DNA of 45,414 bases from an uncultured Bacteroidota bacterium (GTDB taxonomy: Bacteria > Bacteroidota > Bacteroidia > Flavobacteriales > Flavobacteriaceae). How positions within the stretch are numbered: the first letter of the stretch is position 1; the number at the start of each line of letters is the position of its first letter. The DNA lies in the NCBI GenBank assembly GCA_902590705.1, contig CACIXU010000014.1, forward strand, positions 1 to 45,414. Reading direction: 5' to 3'. A model generated the notes under the pieces. It was not told the origin of the DNA. It made no database searches and saw only the letters and a program-made list of their open reading frames with translations. Below are positions 14,617 through 22,833 of the stretch, in pieces. The translations under genes were made by a program, and so were the position numbers.

Positions 14617-15896
14617 CAGCTCTCCATTTCCTTCAACATTTCCTTAATTAATTCAGGTTTTTCTTCTGCCATGTCAGAAGTTTCTCCCAGGTCATCTTGA
14701 AGATCATAAAGTTCGGGAATTTTATTTTTTCTTCCAATTACCATTTTCCATTGATTCTTTCTCATGGCAAAATTGGAATTAAATTCCCAGAAAAGCGATC
14801 TTTCTCTAACCTTTTCTTCCTTAAGCAAGTGATTTTTAAAACTCAACCCATCTATGTCCTCGGGTGGAACTGCTCCAATTAAATCGCTAACTGTAGGATA
14901 AATATCCATTGTCATAATAGTTTCGTTACTAATTCTTCCAGCTTCGATTAATTCAGGAGACCAAACCAAAGCTGAAACTCTATGGCCACCCTCATAAACA
15001 CTTCCTTTATACGCCCGTAGTTTACCATTATTCCCCAGCTTTGTTCCCCCATTGTCAGAAAAGAAAAATACGATGGTTTTTTTATCTAAATTCAATTCAG
15101 TAATAGTTTTAATAATTTCACCTATTCCATCATCCATTACCTCAACCATTTCTTTGTAAATCTTAGGTTTATTTTTTTCAGAGCCATGGGCTATAAATTT
15201 TTTGCTGCCAATTTCTCTATCTGCAGGAGAGGCTCTACCTTGAATAGGGTAGTGAGGAGCTTCATGAGCAATATATAACAAGAAGCTTTCATTCTTGTTT
15301 TTTTCTATAAAATTAATTGCGTGTTGATTAATTAAATCTGTGCTGTATCCGGATTCTTTTTTTAGCTTGCCTTGCGACCACCAATCTTCAAAGCCCTCTT
15401 GATCCACATGTGAGTGATAGTCTATGTTCCCGGACACAAATCCTATGTATTCGTCAAACCCTTGCTCAATTGGATTAAACTTTGGGTCATATCCTAAATG
15501 CCACTTTCCAAATATGGCTGTTTTATACCCAACTTCTTTTGCGGTTTCTGCAAAAGTTTTTTCCTCCAAAGGAAGACCAATATGACGGTGATTTTTTGCA
15601 GTAATAACGCCTTTTACTCCAACTCTGTGTTGGTATTTACCAGTTAGTAAAGCAGCACGGGTAGGACTGCAAACGGTGCCATTAGAATGAAAATCCGTTA
15701 ATAATAATCCATTTTTTCCAAGAAAATCAATATTTGGAGTTTGTATGGTTTTGTTGTCGTAAATCGACAAGTCACCATACCCAAGGTCGTCTGCCATAAT
15801 AATTATGATATTTGGGCGATTATTTTCAAAATTATTATCATAACAACTTATAAAACCTGTAATTATAATAATACATAATAAAATTTTTGAGTTCAT
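14580..15896 (-). CDS. S1-family (formylglycine) sulfatase, lipoprotein
   Basis: A 438-residue arylsulfatase-type enzyme. A lipoprotein signal is visible, with TGFISC and lipidated C18. The metal-binding ADDLGYGD begins at A35. The modification site is C76-S-P-T-R, whose cysteine becomes formylglycine. Later motifs are GKWHLGYDP, APHYP, and FSDNGGTKLGNNG, with D and N as metal ligands. The compact size and the NGTVCSPTRAALLTGKYQHRVG region (read as two parts around the Cys) resemble general carbohydrate sulfatases. It would remove sulfate esters from algal or animal polysaccharides in the periplasm or at the surface. It lies 12 nt downstream of the SDR/DUF2867 gene on the minus strand. Substrate is unknown. 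Confidence 0.92.
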   Translation of the reverse strand: MNSKILLCIIIITGFISCYDNNFENNRPNIIIIMADDLGYGDLSIYDNKTIQTPNIDFLGKNGLLLTDFHSNGTVCSPTRAALLTGKYQHRVGVKGVITAKNHRHIGLPLEEKTFAETAKEVGYKTAIFGKWHLGYDPKFNPIEQGFDEYIGFVSGNIDYHSHVDQEGFEDWWSQGKLKKESGYSTDLINQHAINFIEKNKNESFLLYIAHEAPHYPIQGRASPADREIGSKKFIAHGSEKNKPKIYKEMVEVMDDGIGEIIKTITELNLDKKTIVFFFSDNGGTKLGNNGKLRAYKGSVYEGGHRVSALVWSPELIEAGRISNETIMTMDIYPTVSDLIGAVPPEDIDGLSFKNHLLKEEKVRERSLFWEFNSNFAMRKNQWKMVIGRKNKIPELYDLQDDLGETSDMAEEKPELIKEMLKEMESWKKHVDFNLLKE

Positions 15897-15908
15897 TTTT
15901 CAAAAAAT

Positions 15909-17267
15909 CTATTTTAAACTTTTGAGTTCCTTTTCAAATCTATGCATTACATACAGGTGCATTTTTGCTTGGGTTAGCCTGTAGATCATCCATGGTAATT
16001 TTGGCACATACTCATGTATTGCGGTAATTATATATTCATTTTTTAAAATCGATCTAAATTCTAACCATCCTAGGTCTTTTCTCTTTGTTAATACTCCCCC
16101 AGTAATGTAAAAAAGCTGACGATTAGGTGTGCTTCTATCTTCAATTAATTTAAGCTCTAATAAATTAATTCCAAGTAAATTAAATCTTAAAAAACTTCCG
16201 TCAAATACTGGATTAATTATTCCTGCAAATTTTTTACTAAGCCAAACAGGGTAATATTTAGCTACCCATTGGGCATTTTGTTTTTTTGGGTTTAAAATCC
16301 GTTGTACGCTTCTCACGGTATTTTTTTCAGTATTTGAATAGTAAAAAGAAGGCAAACTAGGTGGTTTTTCATTTAGAGCTCTTTTAATACTTTTTTCGAT
16401 GGGAGTAAATTGGATATTATATAATTGACTACAATCGCTATTTGGAGTCATTCTGTGCTTAAGGCTTTCCACAAGAGGAGATACAAAGTCTATATTCGTT
16501 CCCGTAAAAATACTCACCCACCATTTAGACAATCCAACGGTGAAAAATGGAATAGAAAAGATCCACCTCTTTTTATTCATTTGTTTTGCAGTCATTTTAA
16601 GTAAATCCATATAACTCATTACCTGATCGCCCCCAATTTCAATGTTTTTACTATAGGTTTTGGGATTACCCATACACTGTTTTAATAATGATAAAATATC
16701 AAATACGTCAATGGGTTGGTTTTTTGATTTTGTCCATTGGGGACATGCCATCACTGGAAGGTTTTTTACAAGGTTCTTGACTATTTTGAATGAGGATCCA
16801 CCAGGTCCAATTATAATCCCAGCTCTAATTGCTGTAAGAGGGGTGTCTCTTGATCCTAATGTTTTTTCAACTTCATATCGAGACAAAAGATGGTTTGAAA
16901 TTTTATGTTTGTCTTTTGGTAGAATTCCACCTATGTAAATAATCTGCTTTAAATTATTTTTTTGAGCAGCACGAGAAAAGTTATCGGCTAGAAGTAGATC
17001 GGTGTCTTCAAATTTTCCCTGATTTAACCTAGTTGAAGGCAACATTGAGTGAACAAGATAAATCGCAATGTCGGCACCTTCTAGTGCAAGCTCGGTACTC
17101 GACATGGAATACAAATCAACCTCTTTCCAAAGGATATTTTGGTTTGGATTATTTTTTACTTTTTTCCTACTTAATGCTATGATTTGAAAATCATTTTGGA
17201 ACACCTCAATTATCCACCTTCCAATGAATCCAGTGGCGCCTGCCAAAACAATTTTTTGTCTCATCAT
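15909..17267 (-). CDS. NAD(P)-binding SDR with DUF2867-like C-terminus (YbjT-like)
   Basis: A 452-residue two-part protein. The N-terminal atypical SDR domain carries LAGATGFIGRW near residues 7-17 and a YLVHSM segment near 88-94. It is followed by a C-terminal DUF2867-like domain of about 150 residues containing GSFLRFNLLG and GGVLTKRKDLGWLEFR. This architecture is like E. coli YbjT; the function of the family is not established. A TTG lies at 17273, but the ATG pair at 17267/17264 is a better start. The product should be cytoplasmic or membrane-associated. It is probably transcribed with the downstream sulfatase, though the functional link is unclear. Confidence 0.78.
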   Translation of the reverse strand: MMRQKIVLAGATGFIGRWIIEVFQNDFQIIALSRKKVKNNPNQNILWKEVDLYSMSSTELALEGADIAIYLVHSMLPSTRLNQGKFEDTDLLLADNFSRAAQKNNLKQIIYIGGILPKDKHKISNHLLSRYEVEKTLGSRDTPLTAIRAGIIIGPGGSSFKIVKNLVKNLPVMACPQWTKSKNQPIDVFDILSLLKQCMGNPKTYSKNIEIGGDQVMSYMDLLKMTAKQMNKKRWIFSIPFFTVGLSKWWVSIFTGTNIDFVSPLVESLKHRMTPNSDCSQLYNIQFTPIEKSIKRALNEKPPSLPSFYYSNTEKNTVRSVQRILNPKKQNAQWVAKYYPVWLSKKFAGIINPVFDGSFLRFNLLGINLLELKLIEDRSTPNRQLFYITGGVLTKRKDLGWLEFRSILKNEYIITAIHEYVPKLPWMIYRLTQAKMHLYVMHRFEKELKSLK

Positions 17268-17333
17268 CTTCAAAATTACATATTATACTTTACTCATGTA
17301 AGTAAAAATTCACAAGATAATTTTAGATTGCAA

Positions 17334-17362
17334 TTGTGTGAAATTAAAATTAGTTAACTTAG
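17334..17362 (+). promoter_or_regulatory. possible promoter for the candidate structured RNA
   Basis: TTG at 17334-17336 and TAACTTAG at 17355-17362 are spaced 18 nt apart. This is close to the Bacteroidota consensus but has a mismatch in the -7 box. Confidence 0.3.
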
Positions 17363-17406
17363 CATTAATTAATAAAAAATGGTTTAATAACCTTCAATTA
17401 TAAAGA

Positions 17407-17486
17407 CGTTGTGTGTTGTTAGTCTTGGGAAACCAATGAAATAGCAACCTTTGAGAAGCTTTCCAGTTTATCGGAGAGCTTTTTGT
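17407..17486 (+). ncRNA. candidate structured small RNA in a gene-free gap (unassigned)
   Basis: The gap 17268-17507 has no gene, but its plus strand folds well. GTTGTTA (17415-17421) pairs with TAGCAAC (17442-17448). Inside it TTGG-GAAA-CCAA (17425-17436) forms a perfect stem with a GNRA tetraloop. AGCTTTCC (17457-17464) then pairs with GGAGAGCT (17473-17480), followed by TTTTG like a terminator. Both neighbouring genes are on the minus strand, so this would be an independent transcript. I do not recognise it as 4.5S RNA, 6S RNA, tmRNA or a known riboswitch. Chance folding cannot be excluded. Confidence 0.3.
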
Positions 17487-17507
17487 ATTTAAGGAAAATT
17501 TTAAAAT

Positions 17508-18395
17508 TTAACTTTTTGAAACAATAAGGCTTAGTTTTTCATTAAATAGTTTGATTTCTAATGATTTTTTATTAGTCTCAAAAAATTCTCCATCAATTTC
17601 GTATTCAATTGATCCCCCTTTCAAATTAGTTATTCTCATTTTAGAAAATGACTTCCTGTGGACCTCATTAATGGAAATCTCTTTCCTTTGAATTACAAAA
17701 ATTAATAACTTCAAAATTTGAAAAATATTTACCTTCTTAATGTAAACCATATCTAGATTTCCATCATTACTTTTTGCATTTGGAGTCAAAGTTAAATTGT
17801 AACCCTGTTGATTTATATTTGAAATCAATAATACAAGAGGTCTCAACACCATTTCATTTAATTGCCATTCAATTTTAAATTTTGGATAAATGAAGCTCTT
17901 TATTGATTTAAATAACGCAATACAGTAGGCAAAAAATCCGTGTAATCCTTTTTCATTGTAATGTTTAATAAAGATTGATTCTAGTCCAAAACCAAGGTTT
18001 CCTAAAAAAATTTTTTCATCAAAAAACCCAACATCCATTTTTATTCTGTAATCACTAAATATTATATTGATAGCATCTGACAAATTTGATGGTATACCAA
18101 AATGACCAGCAATTCCATTTCCTGAGCCCATTGGAATAATTCCCAAAGGAGTTTTTTTATCAATTAAAATTCTTGCAATTTCATTTATTGTCCCATCTCC
18201 TCCGCAGGCAACAACTGCATAAGCTTTTTCATCGATAGCTTTTCTTGCCAGTACAAGGGCATGTCCTCTGTAAGTGGATCTTAATATTTCAAAGTCAACA
18301 TTATGCTTACTAGCCTGATTCGATATTTCCTTTTTCAGTCTTATAAATCTTTTTTGACTAGTAAGATTAACTATAAAGTATATTTTTTTTCTCAT
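17508..18395 (-). CDS. diacylglycerol/lipid kinase family protein (YegS-like)
   Basis: A 295-residue DAGK catalytic-domain protein. ATG at 18395 is preferred over TTG at 18401. The N-terminal half has the nucleotide-binding CGGDGTINE (G65-E72), with PMGSGNGIA near residues 88-96. The C-terminal half contains the SNDGNLDMVYI motif of the second domain. Family members phosphorylate diacylglycerol or related lipids at the inner membrane; YegS-like enzymes can use phosphatidylglycerol, and other relatives act on sphingoid bases. The gene lies 10 nt downstream of an LtaS-like transferase. Transferases of that class release diacylglycerol from phosphatidylglycerol, so recycling of diacylglycerol is a coherent role. 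That link is inferred. Confidence 0.87.
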   Translation of the reverse strand: MRKKIYFIVNLTSQKRFIRLKKEISNQASKHNVDFEILRSTYRGHALVLARKAIDEKAYAVVACGGDGTINEIARILIDKKTPLGIIPMGSGNGIAGHFGIPSNLSDAINIIFSDYRIKMDVGFFDEKIFLGNLGFGLESIFIKHYNEKGLHGFFAYCIALFKSIKSFIYPKFKIEWQLNEMVLRPLVLLISNINQQGYNLTLTPNAKSNDGNLDMVYIKKVNIFQILKLLIFVIQRKEISINEVHRKSFSKMRITNLKGGSIEYEIDGEFFETNKKSLEIKLFNEKLSLIVSKS

Positions 18396-18405
18396 TACCA
18401 AAGGC

Positions 18406-20322
18406 CTAGTTTCTACTAGTCATTAAAGTATTGAAATAATTTTCAAGGAAAAGACTACATTTTTTTTCCAAGTCAACCATTAGTTGATTTTTTTGGTCAA
18501 TTATATTGTCTTCGAAATTCTTGTCATTTAATTCATAAAAACCAATAGCTTCAAAACCATTGTGAACACAGATATAGTTTTCATCCATTATATAATAACC
18601 ACCACTAAAATAATTAATAACAAATGGCTCAGTTGTATTGTCAGAAATCAAGCTTCTACCCCAACTTCTAAATGGCTTTGGATAATCTATTAAATCTGCA
18701 ACTGTAGGAAAAATATCCATGTGACTGGCCAATCGTTTGTCTACTCCTACTAAATTGCTATTGGGTTTGTAAATCATCAAAGGATTTGCAAACCTATTTA
18801 CCATTTTTTTATAAAAAGGATAATAGGTTTGATTTCCATGATCAGCAGTAAAAATAAAAATAGTATCATCAAACCAATCACTTTTTTTACATGATTCAAA
18901 GAATTTCTTAAGTGCAAAATCTGTATATCCAACACACTGATGCATCTCTAGATCACCTTTATCAAACATACCTTCATACTTTTTTGGAATGATATAGGGT
19001 TCATGAGAGGTGATAGAGAAAATTGTACTTAAGAATGGTGTTTTTTTCTTGTCTAAGACAGATTTAGTAAACAAAAAAAAGGGTTCATCCCAGATCCCCC
19101 AAAATCCGTCAAATTCATTATCATTATTAAATTCTGTCCTTCCGTAATACTCTTCATAACCTAAAGTATTAGCAAATCCAGATAGGCCCATTGAGCCATT
19201 GGCAGCTCCGTGAAAAAATGAAGTATCATAATCTAGTGCTTTGGCTACTGAAACAACTGATTCAACTTTTTGCCTTGAATACATTGATGAGCTATAGGAA
19301 GTCTCAAAAGAGGGAATTCCCGCTAAAATTGATGGCATCCCGTGAATCGTTTTTCTGCTAGTTGCAAAATGATTTGGGAAGATTAAACTGTGCTGCGCCA
19401 ATGAGTCCAAAAAAGGGGTGTAACTTTTAAAGCCCGGGATATCATATGATGCATTCATTGAACCCCAGTATTCTCTTGCCATACTCTCAAGGATGAAAAT
19501 AATGACATTGGGCTTTTTTCCAAAGCGGTTATTTTCATTATATTGCTTAACGGGATTTAGGACTGCATTAATTTCCTCCTCACTGAACCGATCTGTTTTT
19601 TTTACCTTGTTGATGCCAAGGGTTTTTATCACAGTAAAAGCACTATTAAGAACTACATCGGAGTGCTGTGGGGTTTTAACATCATTCATTGCGTCAATAA
19701 TAGTGATAGGTCGTGTACTTTTTTTAAAATCTCCTCCTCGAGCTGCTAAAACAAATAGAGCAATAGTCCCGAGAAAAAAAATGACAGAACTTAATGAGTA
19801 ACGGAAGTAATTGTCAATTATTATTGGATAAATCTTAACTTTTTTATAAGCCCAACCGAGAACAAAAATCATAGTAAAAAAGAATACAAATAGGTAGAAA
19901 TAGACTTCAATAAAGTGGAAAAATAAGACCAATTTGTTAGTTTCAAATTCTATTACTTCAAGGAAATTACTCATCAACCTATTGTTATTAAATCTGTAAT
20001 ACGCCATATCAATAAAATTTAAACTCAGAAAAAAAGTATTACAACTCAGAAAAATCGTGAAAACTATTTTCTGATAAGTAGCGAAAGTTGTTCCCTTCCA
20101 GGGTGCAATTGACATAAGTATAAAAATCAAGTTAGAGTATACAATTGCAACGTTGTCAAACCGAATTCCGAGGTAACACAAATCAGCTAGTTCTGAAAAA
20201 CTTTCAATTTGAGTAATATCGTTATTGAAATAAACAAAGAGAATTCTACAAATAGTATAACATATATAGACTAGAAAAATCCTGTAGAATAGGGCTATGA
20301 ATTCTTGAAATCTAAAATTCAT
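18406..20322 (-). CDS. LtaS-like phosphoglycerol transferase (alkaline phosphatase superfamily)
   Basis: A 638-residue membrane-anchored enzyme. Five predicted helices occupy about residues 10-205, followed by an extracytoplasmic sulfatase-fold domain. Catalytic positions match those of lipoteichoic acid synthase: E279 (FILES), nucleophile T315 (SRKTIHG), and D484-H485 (TADHG). It lacks the C-x-P-x-R sulfatase signature. Gram-negative homologues transfer phosphoglycerol or phosphoethanolamine from membrane phospholipids to glycans or glycolipids. It lies directly upstream of the lipid kinase gene (10 nt), which would recycle the diacylglycerol released. The acceptor is unknown. Confidence 0.88.
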   Translation of the reverse strand: MNFRFQEFIALFYRIFLVYICYTICRILFVYFNNDITQIESFSELADLCYLGIRFDNVAIVYSNLIFILMSIAPWKGTTFATYQKIVFTIFLSCNTFFLSLNFIDMAYYRFNNNRLMSNFLEVIEFETNKLVLFFHFIEVYFYLFVFFFTMIFVLGWAYKKVKIYPIIIDNYFRYSLSSVIFFLGTIALFVLAARGGDFKKSTRPITIIDAMNDVKTPQHSDVVLNSAFTVIKTLGINKVKKTDRFSEEEINAVLNPVKQYNENNRFGKKPNVIIFILESMAREYWGSMNASYDIPGFKSYTPFLDSLAQHSLIFPNHFATSRKTIHGMPSILAGIPSFETSYSSSMYSRQKVESVVSVAKALDYDTSFFHGAANGSMGLSGFANTLGYEEYYGRTEFNNDNEFDGFWGIWDEPFFLFTKSVLDKKKTPFLSTIFSITSHEPYIIPKKYEGMFDKGDLEMHQCVGYTDFALKKFFESCKKSDWFDDTIFIFTADHGNQTYYPFYKKMVNRFANPLMIYKPNSNLVGVDKRLASHMDIFPTVADLIDYPKPFRSWGRSLISDNTTEPFVINYFSGGYYIMDENYICVHNGFEAIGFYELNDKNFEDNIIDQKNQLMVDLEKKCSLFLENYFNTLMTSRN

Positions 20323-20406
20323 AAAAATTTTTAAAATAAAATTAATGTAAAGGTAGGGTATTGTATCTTTAGATCGGGTTATGAGTGTAATCTAAAATTT
20401 GAAATT

Positions 20407-21327
20407 ATGAAAATTAAAAAATTAACAATTATTATAATGTCTGTTGGACTTTTTTTCTCCTGTTCAGAGGACAATACTAGTGGCTTTTCAGAAAATTTAA
20501 ACACAACAACTGTTTTAGAGACCATAAATGCAATATCATTTGAAGAGGATATGGAGGAATTAGTTTCTGAAACACTTGAACTCCGTTCAAGCTCTTCATC
20601 AGCAAGAAATTTAGAATCTTCGGATAAAGGTCCCAAAAAGTTTGACGGAAATAAATATGGCGACTGTGCAACTGTTGAAGTGGATGAAGAAAATAATGTT
20701 AAAACTGTTACATTTTCTGGAACCTGTTATGGTAAAAGAGGTCAAAGTAGAAGTGGAACAATGATAATTAGCTATTCTGATGTTCGCAATGAGGCTGGGA
20801 GTTTCCGTCAAGTGGAATATTCAGACTTTTATATGAATGATATTAAGATAGAGGGTACTAGAAGAACTGAGGTGATATCTGTAGACGAAAATGGAAATAA
20901 AACAATGAAAACTACATTGTCTGACGGGAAGATGATTTATGAAGATGGAACATTTAAAACTAAAAACTCTGAAATGATTCGTTTTACTTACAGGGAGGAC
21001 AATAAAAAAGTCTACAGCACTTTAATTGGATCTTCATCAGGAGTTAGTACTGAAGGGATTGATTTTAGTATGCAAATTACTACGCCAATTAAATTTTCTT
21101 ACGATTGCACTATGGATGGTAAAATGAAAAAAGGTAAAGTTCCTGTTGAGGGAATCAAGGTAACTACTGACGGTGATAGCACAATAATTACAGACTTTGG
21201 CGATGGTACTTGTGACTCTTTGGTTGAGATAACCAAAGATGGAGAGATAGAGACAGTCGATCTGAAAGATATAAAAAGGGGGGACCGTTTTAAAAATATA
21301 CTTAAAAGTAAAAATAAAAAGAAATAA
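20407..21327 (+). CDS. lipoprotein of unknown function
   Basis: A 306-residue predicted lipoprotein with signal MKIKKLTIIIMSVGLFFSC and lipidated C19. The mature part is hydrophilic and beta-rich. It contains a low-complexity linker LRSSSSSARN near residues 59-68 and three further cysteines that could form disulfides (in GDCAT, SGTCY and GDGTCDS). No enzymatic motif is recognised. It is divergent from the LtaS-like gene (84-nt gap) and is followed by a hairpin that separates it from the sigma-factor operon. It could be a surface or periplasmic protein regulated with its neighbours, but nothing in the sequence proves it. Confidence 0.75.
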   Translation: MKIKKLTIIIMSVGLFFSCSEDNTSGFSENLNTTTVLETINAISFEEDMEELVSETLELRSSSSSARNLESSDKGPKKFDGNKYGDCATVEVDEENNVKTVTFSGTCYGKRGQSRSGTMIISYSDVRNEAGSFRQVEYSDFYMNDIKIEGTRRTEVISVDENGNKTMKTTLSDGKMIYEDGTFKTKNSEMIRFTYREDNKKVYSTLIGSSSGVSTEGIDFSMQITTPIKFSYDCTMDGKMKKGKVPVEGIKVTTDGDSTIITDFGDGTCDSLVEITKDGEIETVDLKDIKRGDRFKNILKSKNKKK

Positions 21328-21356
21328 GTTTTTTGATAAAATATTATATTTCTCTT

Positions 21357-21390
21357 ACAATTCCTTGGATAATTTTATCTTGGGAATTGT
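21357..21390 (+). terminator. hairpin between lipoprotein and sigma factor genes
   Basis: ACAATTCC (21357-21364) pairs with GGAATTGT (21383-21390). A second inner stem, GATAA/TTATC, is separated by a symmetric TTG/TTG internal loop. ATTTAATT follows, so the T-run is weak. It is either a terminator or a leader structure for the sigma operon. Confidence 0.5.
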
Positions 21391-21405
21391 ATTTAATTAA
21401 ATAAA

Positions 21406-21891
21406 TTGACTTCAGAAGATTTTAAAATGATATATCACAATCACTTTGATAACCTTAGACGATATCTCTATTATCGATCTGGAGATCAAGATTTATCAGC
21501 AGATATTGCTCAAAATGTTTTTATGAAAATATGGAAGAAAAAAATTGATATTTCTAAGGGAAATATCAAGAGTTTACTTTTTAAAATGGGTACAGATGAA
21601 TTTATCTCGAACTACAGAAGATCAAAAATAGAAAGAGATTATGTAAACACTCAGGATTTTAAATTAGTTTATGAAACTAATGATCAAAATGATTTTGCTG
21701 AAAAGAAACAAAAATTTGAAAAAGCTCTAATGACTCTTACCGACAAACAAAGAGTAGCATTGCTGATGAATAAAATGGAAGGGCTTACCTATAAAGAAAT
21801 TGCAGAAAGCTTAAATTTGTCTAAGAAGGCAATAGAGAAAAGAATTAGTCAGGCGTTAAGCAAATTGAAGAATAACTTAAATGACTTATGA
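21406..21891 (+). CDS. ECF-type RNA polymerase sigma factor
   Basis: A 161-residue sigma-70 family ECF factor. Region 2 covers about residues 8-75, with YHNHFDNLRRYLYYRSGD and DIAQNVFMKIWKKK. Region 4 (about 100-155) has LTDKQRVALLMNKMEGLTYKEIAESLNLS (read as LTDKQRVALLMNKMEG then LTYKEIAESLNLS), a helix-turn-helix ending KKAIEKRISQAL. The start is TTG at 21406; the next in-frame ATG (21427) would trim region 2 slightly and is possible. The stop overlaps the next gene by 4 nt (ATGA), the usual arrangement with an anti-sigma gene. It likely controls its own operon in response to an envelope signal. Confidence 0.92.
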   Translation: MTSEDFKMIYHNHFDNLRRYLYYRSGDQDLSADIAQNVFMKIWKKKIDISKGNIKSLLFKMGTDEFISNYRRSKIERDYVNTQDFKLVYETNDQNDFAEKKQKFEKALMTLTDKQRVALLMNKMEGLTYKEIAESLNLSKKAIEKRISQALSKLKNNLNDL

Positions 21892-22274
21892 AAAAACAAC
21901 CTAAATTTTCTGATCAAAATATAAATGATTTTCTTTCAAAGGCCGATGTTCCCTTAAAAAAAGATAAGGAGCTTATTTGGACTGAAAAATTTAATTCGTT
22001 GATTGCTCATGAAAATAAACCTCAGCCGCTTAAAATCTCTTGGTTTAACTTTAATTGGCAATATGGTATTGCTGCTTCTATAGCTGTTATAATTGCTTTT
22101 ACAATCTACCTAAAACCTCTTGATGAAATGCAAGCTAGAACAGACTTTGTTGAATTGAGTTTACCTGAAGATGAGCTTTTAGCTGACGAGAAGATGATTG
22201 AATCCCTTTTTGTTGAGGATAGTGAATTTGATGATTGGTTTGAGGAACGTTATGTATTAAACACATTAAATTAA
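21888..22274 (+). CDS. anti-sigma-like single-pass membrane protein
   Basis: A 128-residue protein with a cytoplasmic N-terminal part of about 58 residues, one membrane helix (about 59-75, IAASIAVIIAFTIYL) and a very acidic outer tail. Residues 74-128 hold 17 Asp/Glu and 4 Lys/Arg by my count. No conserved anti-sigma domain (such as the zinc-binding or FecR type) is recognised. The 4-nt overlap with the ECF gene and the topology suggest it holds the sigma factor at the membrane. It is followed by a very basic exported protein with a 1-nt overlap. The anti-sigma role is inferred from context. Confidence 0.68.
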   Translation: MKKQPKFSDQNINDFLSKADVPLKKDKELIWTEKFNSLIAHENKPQPLKISWFNFNWQYGIAASIAVIIAFTIYLKPLDEMQARTDFVELSLPEDELLADEKMIESLFVEDSEFDDWFEERYVLNTLN

Positions 22275-22804
22275 TGCTGATGGGAAAAAATACATCCTTA
22301 ATTTTTCTTTTTTCAATAGCTTTTTTCAATTGCCTATTGACATTGGCCCAAGATGTTCTTCCAACACCTGAAAAGATTTATACCCCAAATCAGTTAGAAA
22401 TGATAAAAGCTCAAAGAGATATGGTGAAAAAAAACAGGGAAATTTTTAGAAATTCACTCTCCGATGAGCAAAAATCTATCCTCAAAAACAATAAACTTTC
22501 TATAACCGAGAGGCAATCAGCATTGATGAAATCCTTGTCTGAAAATCAAAAACAAGTTTTAAAAGGTAACCGTGAGTCTGTTAGAAAACTTAAGGAGTCA
22601 TTTTCTAAATCTTTGACCAACAAACAAAAAATGGTTTTAAAAAGAAGAAGAGATGATCTAAGGGATAAAAGAGAAAAGTTAAAAGACTATAAGTCAGGTT
22701 CAAATGAGCGTAGAGATAAATTAAAGCAAAAACAACAGAATTTCAAGGATCGCTCCAAAAAACAAAAAAACAACCTTCAACCGAATAGAAAATTAGGGAG
22801 TTAA
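22274..22804 (+). CDS. exported basic helical protein with 26-residue repeats (Spy/CpxP-like context)
   Basis: A 176-residue protein with signal peptide (about residues 1-25, ending LTLAQ). The mature part is almost all predicted helix and rich in Lys and Arg. A repeat of exactly 26 residues is visible: SLSDEQKSILKNNK at 61, SLSENQKQVLKGNR at 87, SLTNKQKMVLKRRR at 113, and a weaker copy at 35 (TPNQLEMIKAQR). The pattern L-[ST]-x-x-Q-K-x-[IV]-L-K recalls the LTxxQ motifs of Spy/CpxP periplasmic chaperones, but the length and repeats differ. It starts on the stop of the anti-sigma-like gene (TAATG), so it belongs to the sigma operon. It may be a periplasmic stress sensor or chaperone that binds the acidic tail of its neighbour. 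Confidence 0.65.
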   Translation: MLMGKNTSLIFLFSIAFFNCLLTLAQDVLPTPEKIYTPNQLEMIKAQRDMVKKNREIFRNSLSDEQKSILKNNKLSITERQSALMKSLSENQKQVLKGNRESVRKLKESFSKSLTNKQKMVLKRRRDDLRDKREKLKDYKSGSNERRDKLKQKQQNFKDRSKKQKNNLQPNRKLGS

Positions 22805-22833
22805 AAATTCAAGCCTTTTACTATATTTAGCTA

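Noticed and set aside
16660-16938. 92-codon plus-strand frame
   Set aside because: Antisense to the SDR/DUF2867 gene; no independent evidence.
17407-17486. Identification of the structured gap as the bacterial SRP (4.5S) RNA
   Set aside because: It has a GNRA tetraloop, but the conserved symmetric internal loop sequence of SRP RNA (AGCAGC side) is not present.
19493-19801. 102-codon plus-strand frame
   Set aside because: Antisense to the LtaS-like gene, which has all catalytic motifs.
20379-20811. Three overlapping minus-strand frames over the lipoprotein gene
   Set aside because: The plus-strand frame has a convincing lipoprotein signal and codes through; the others are shadows.
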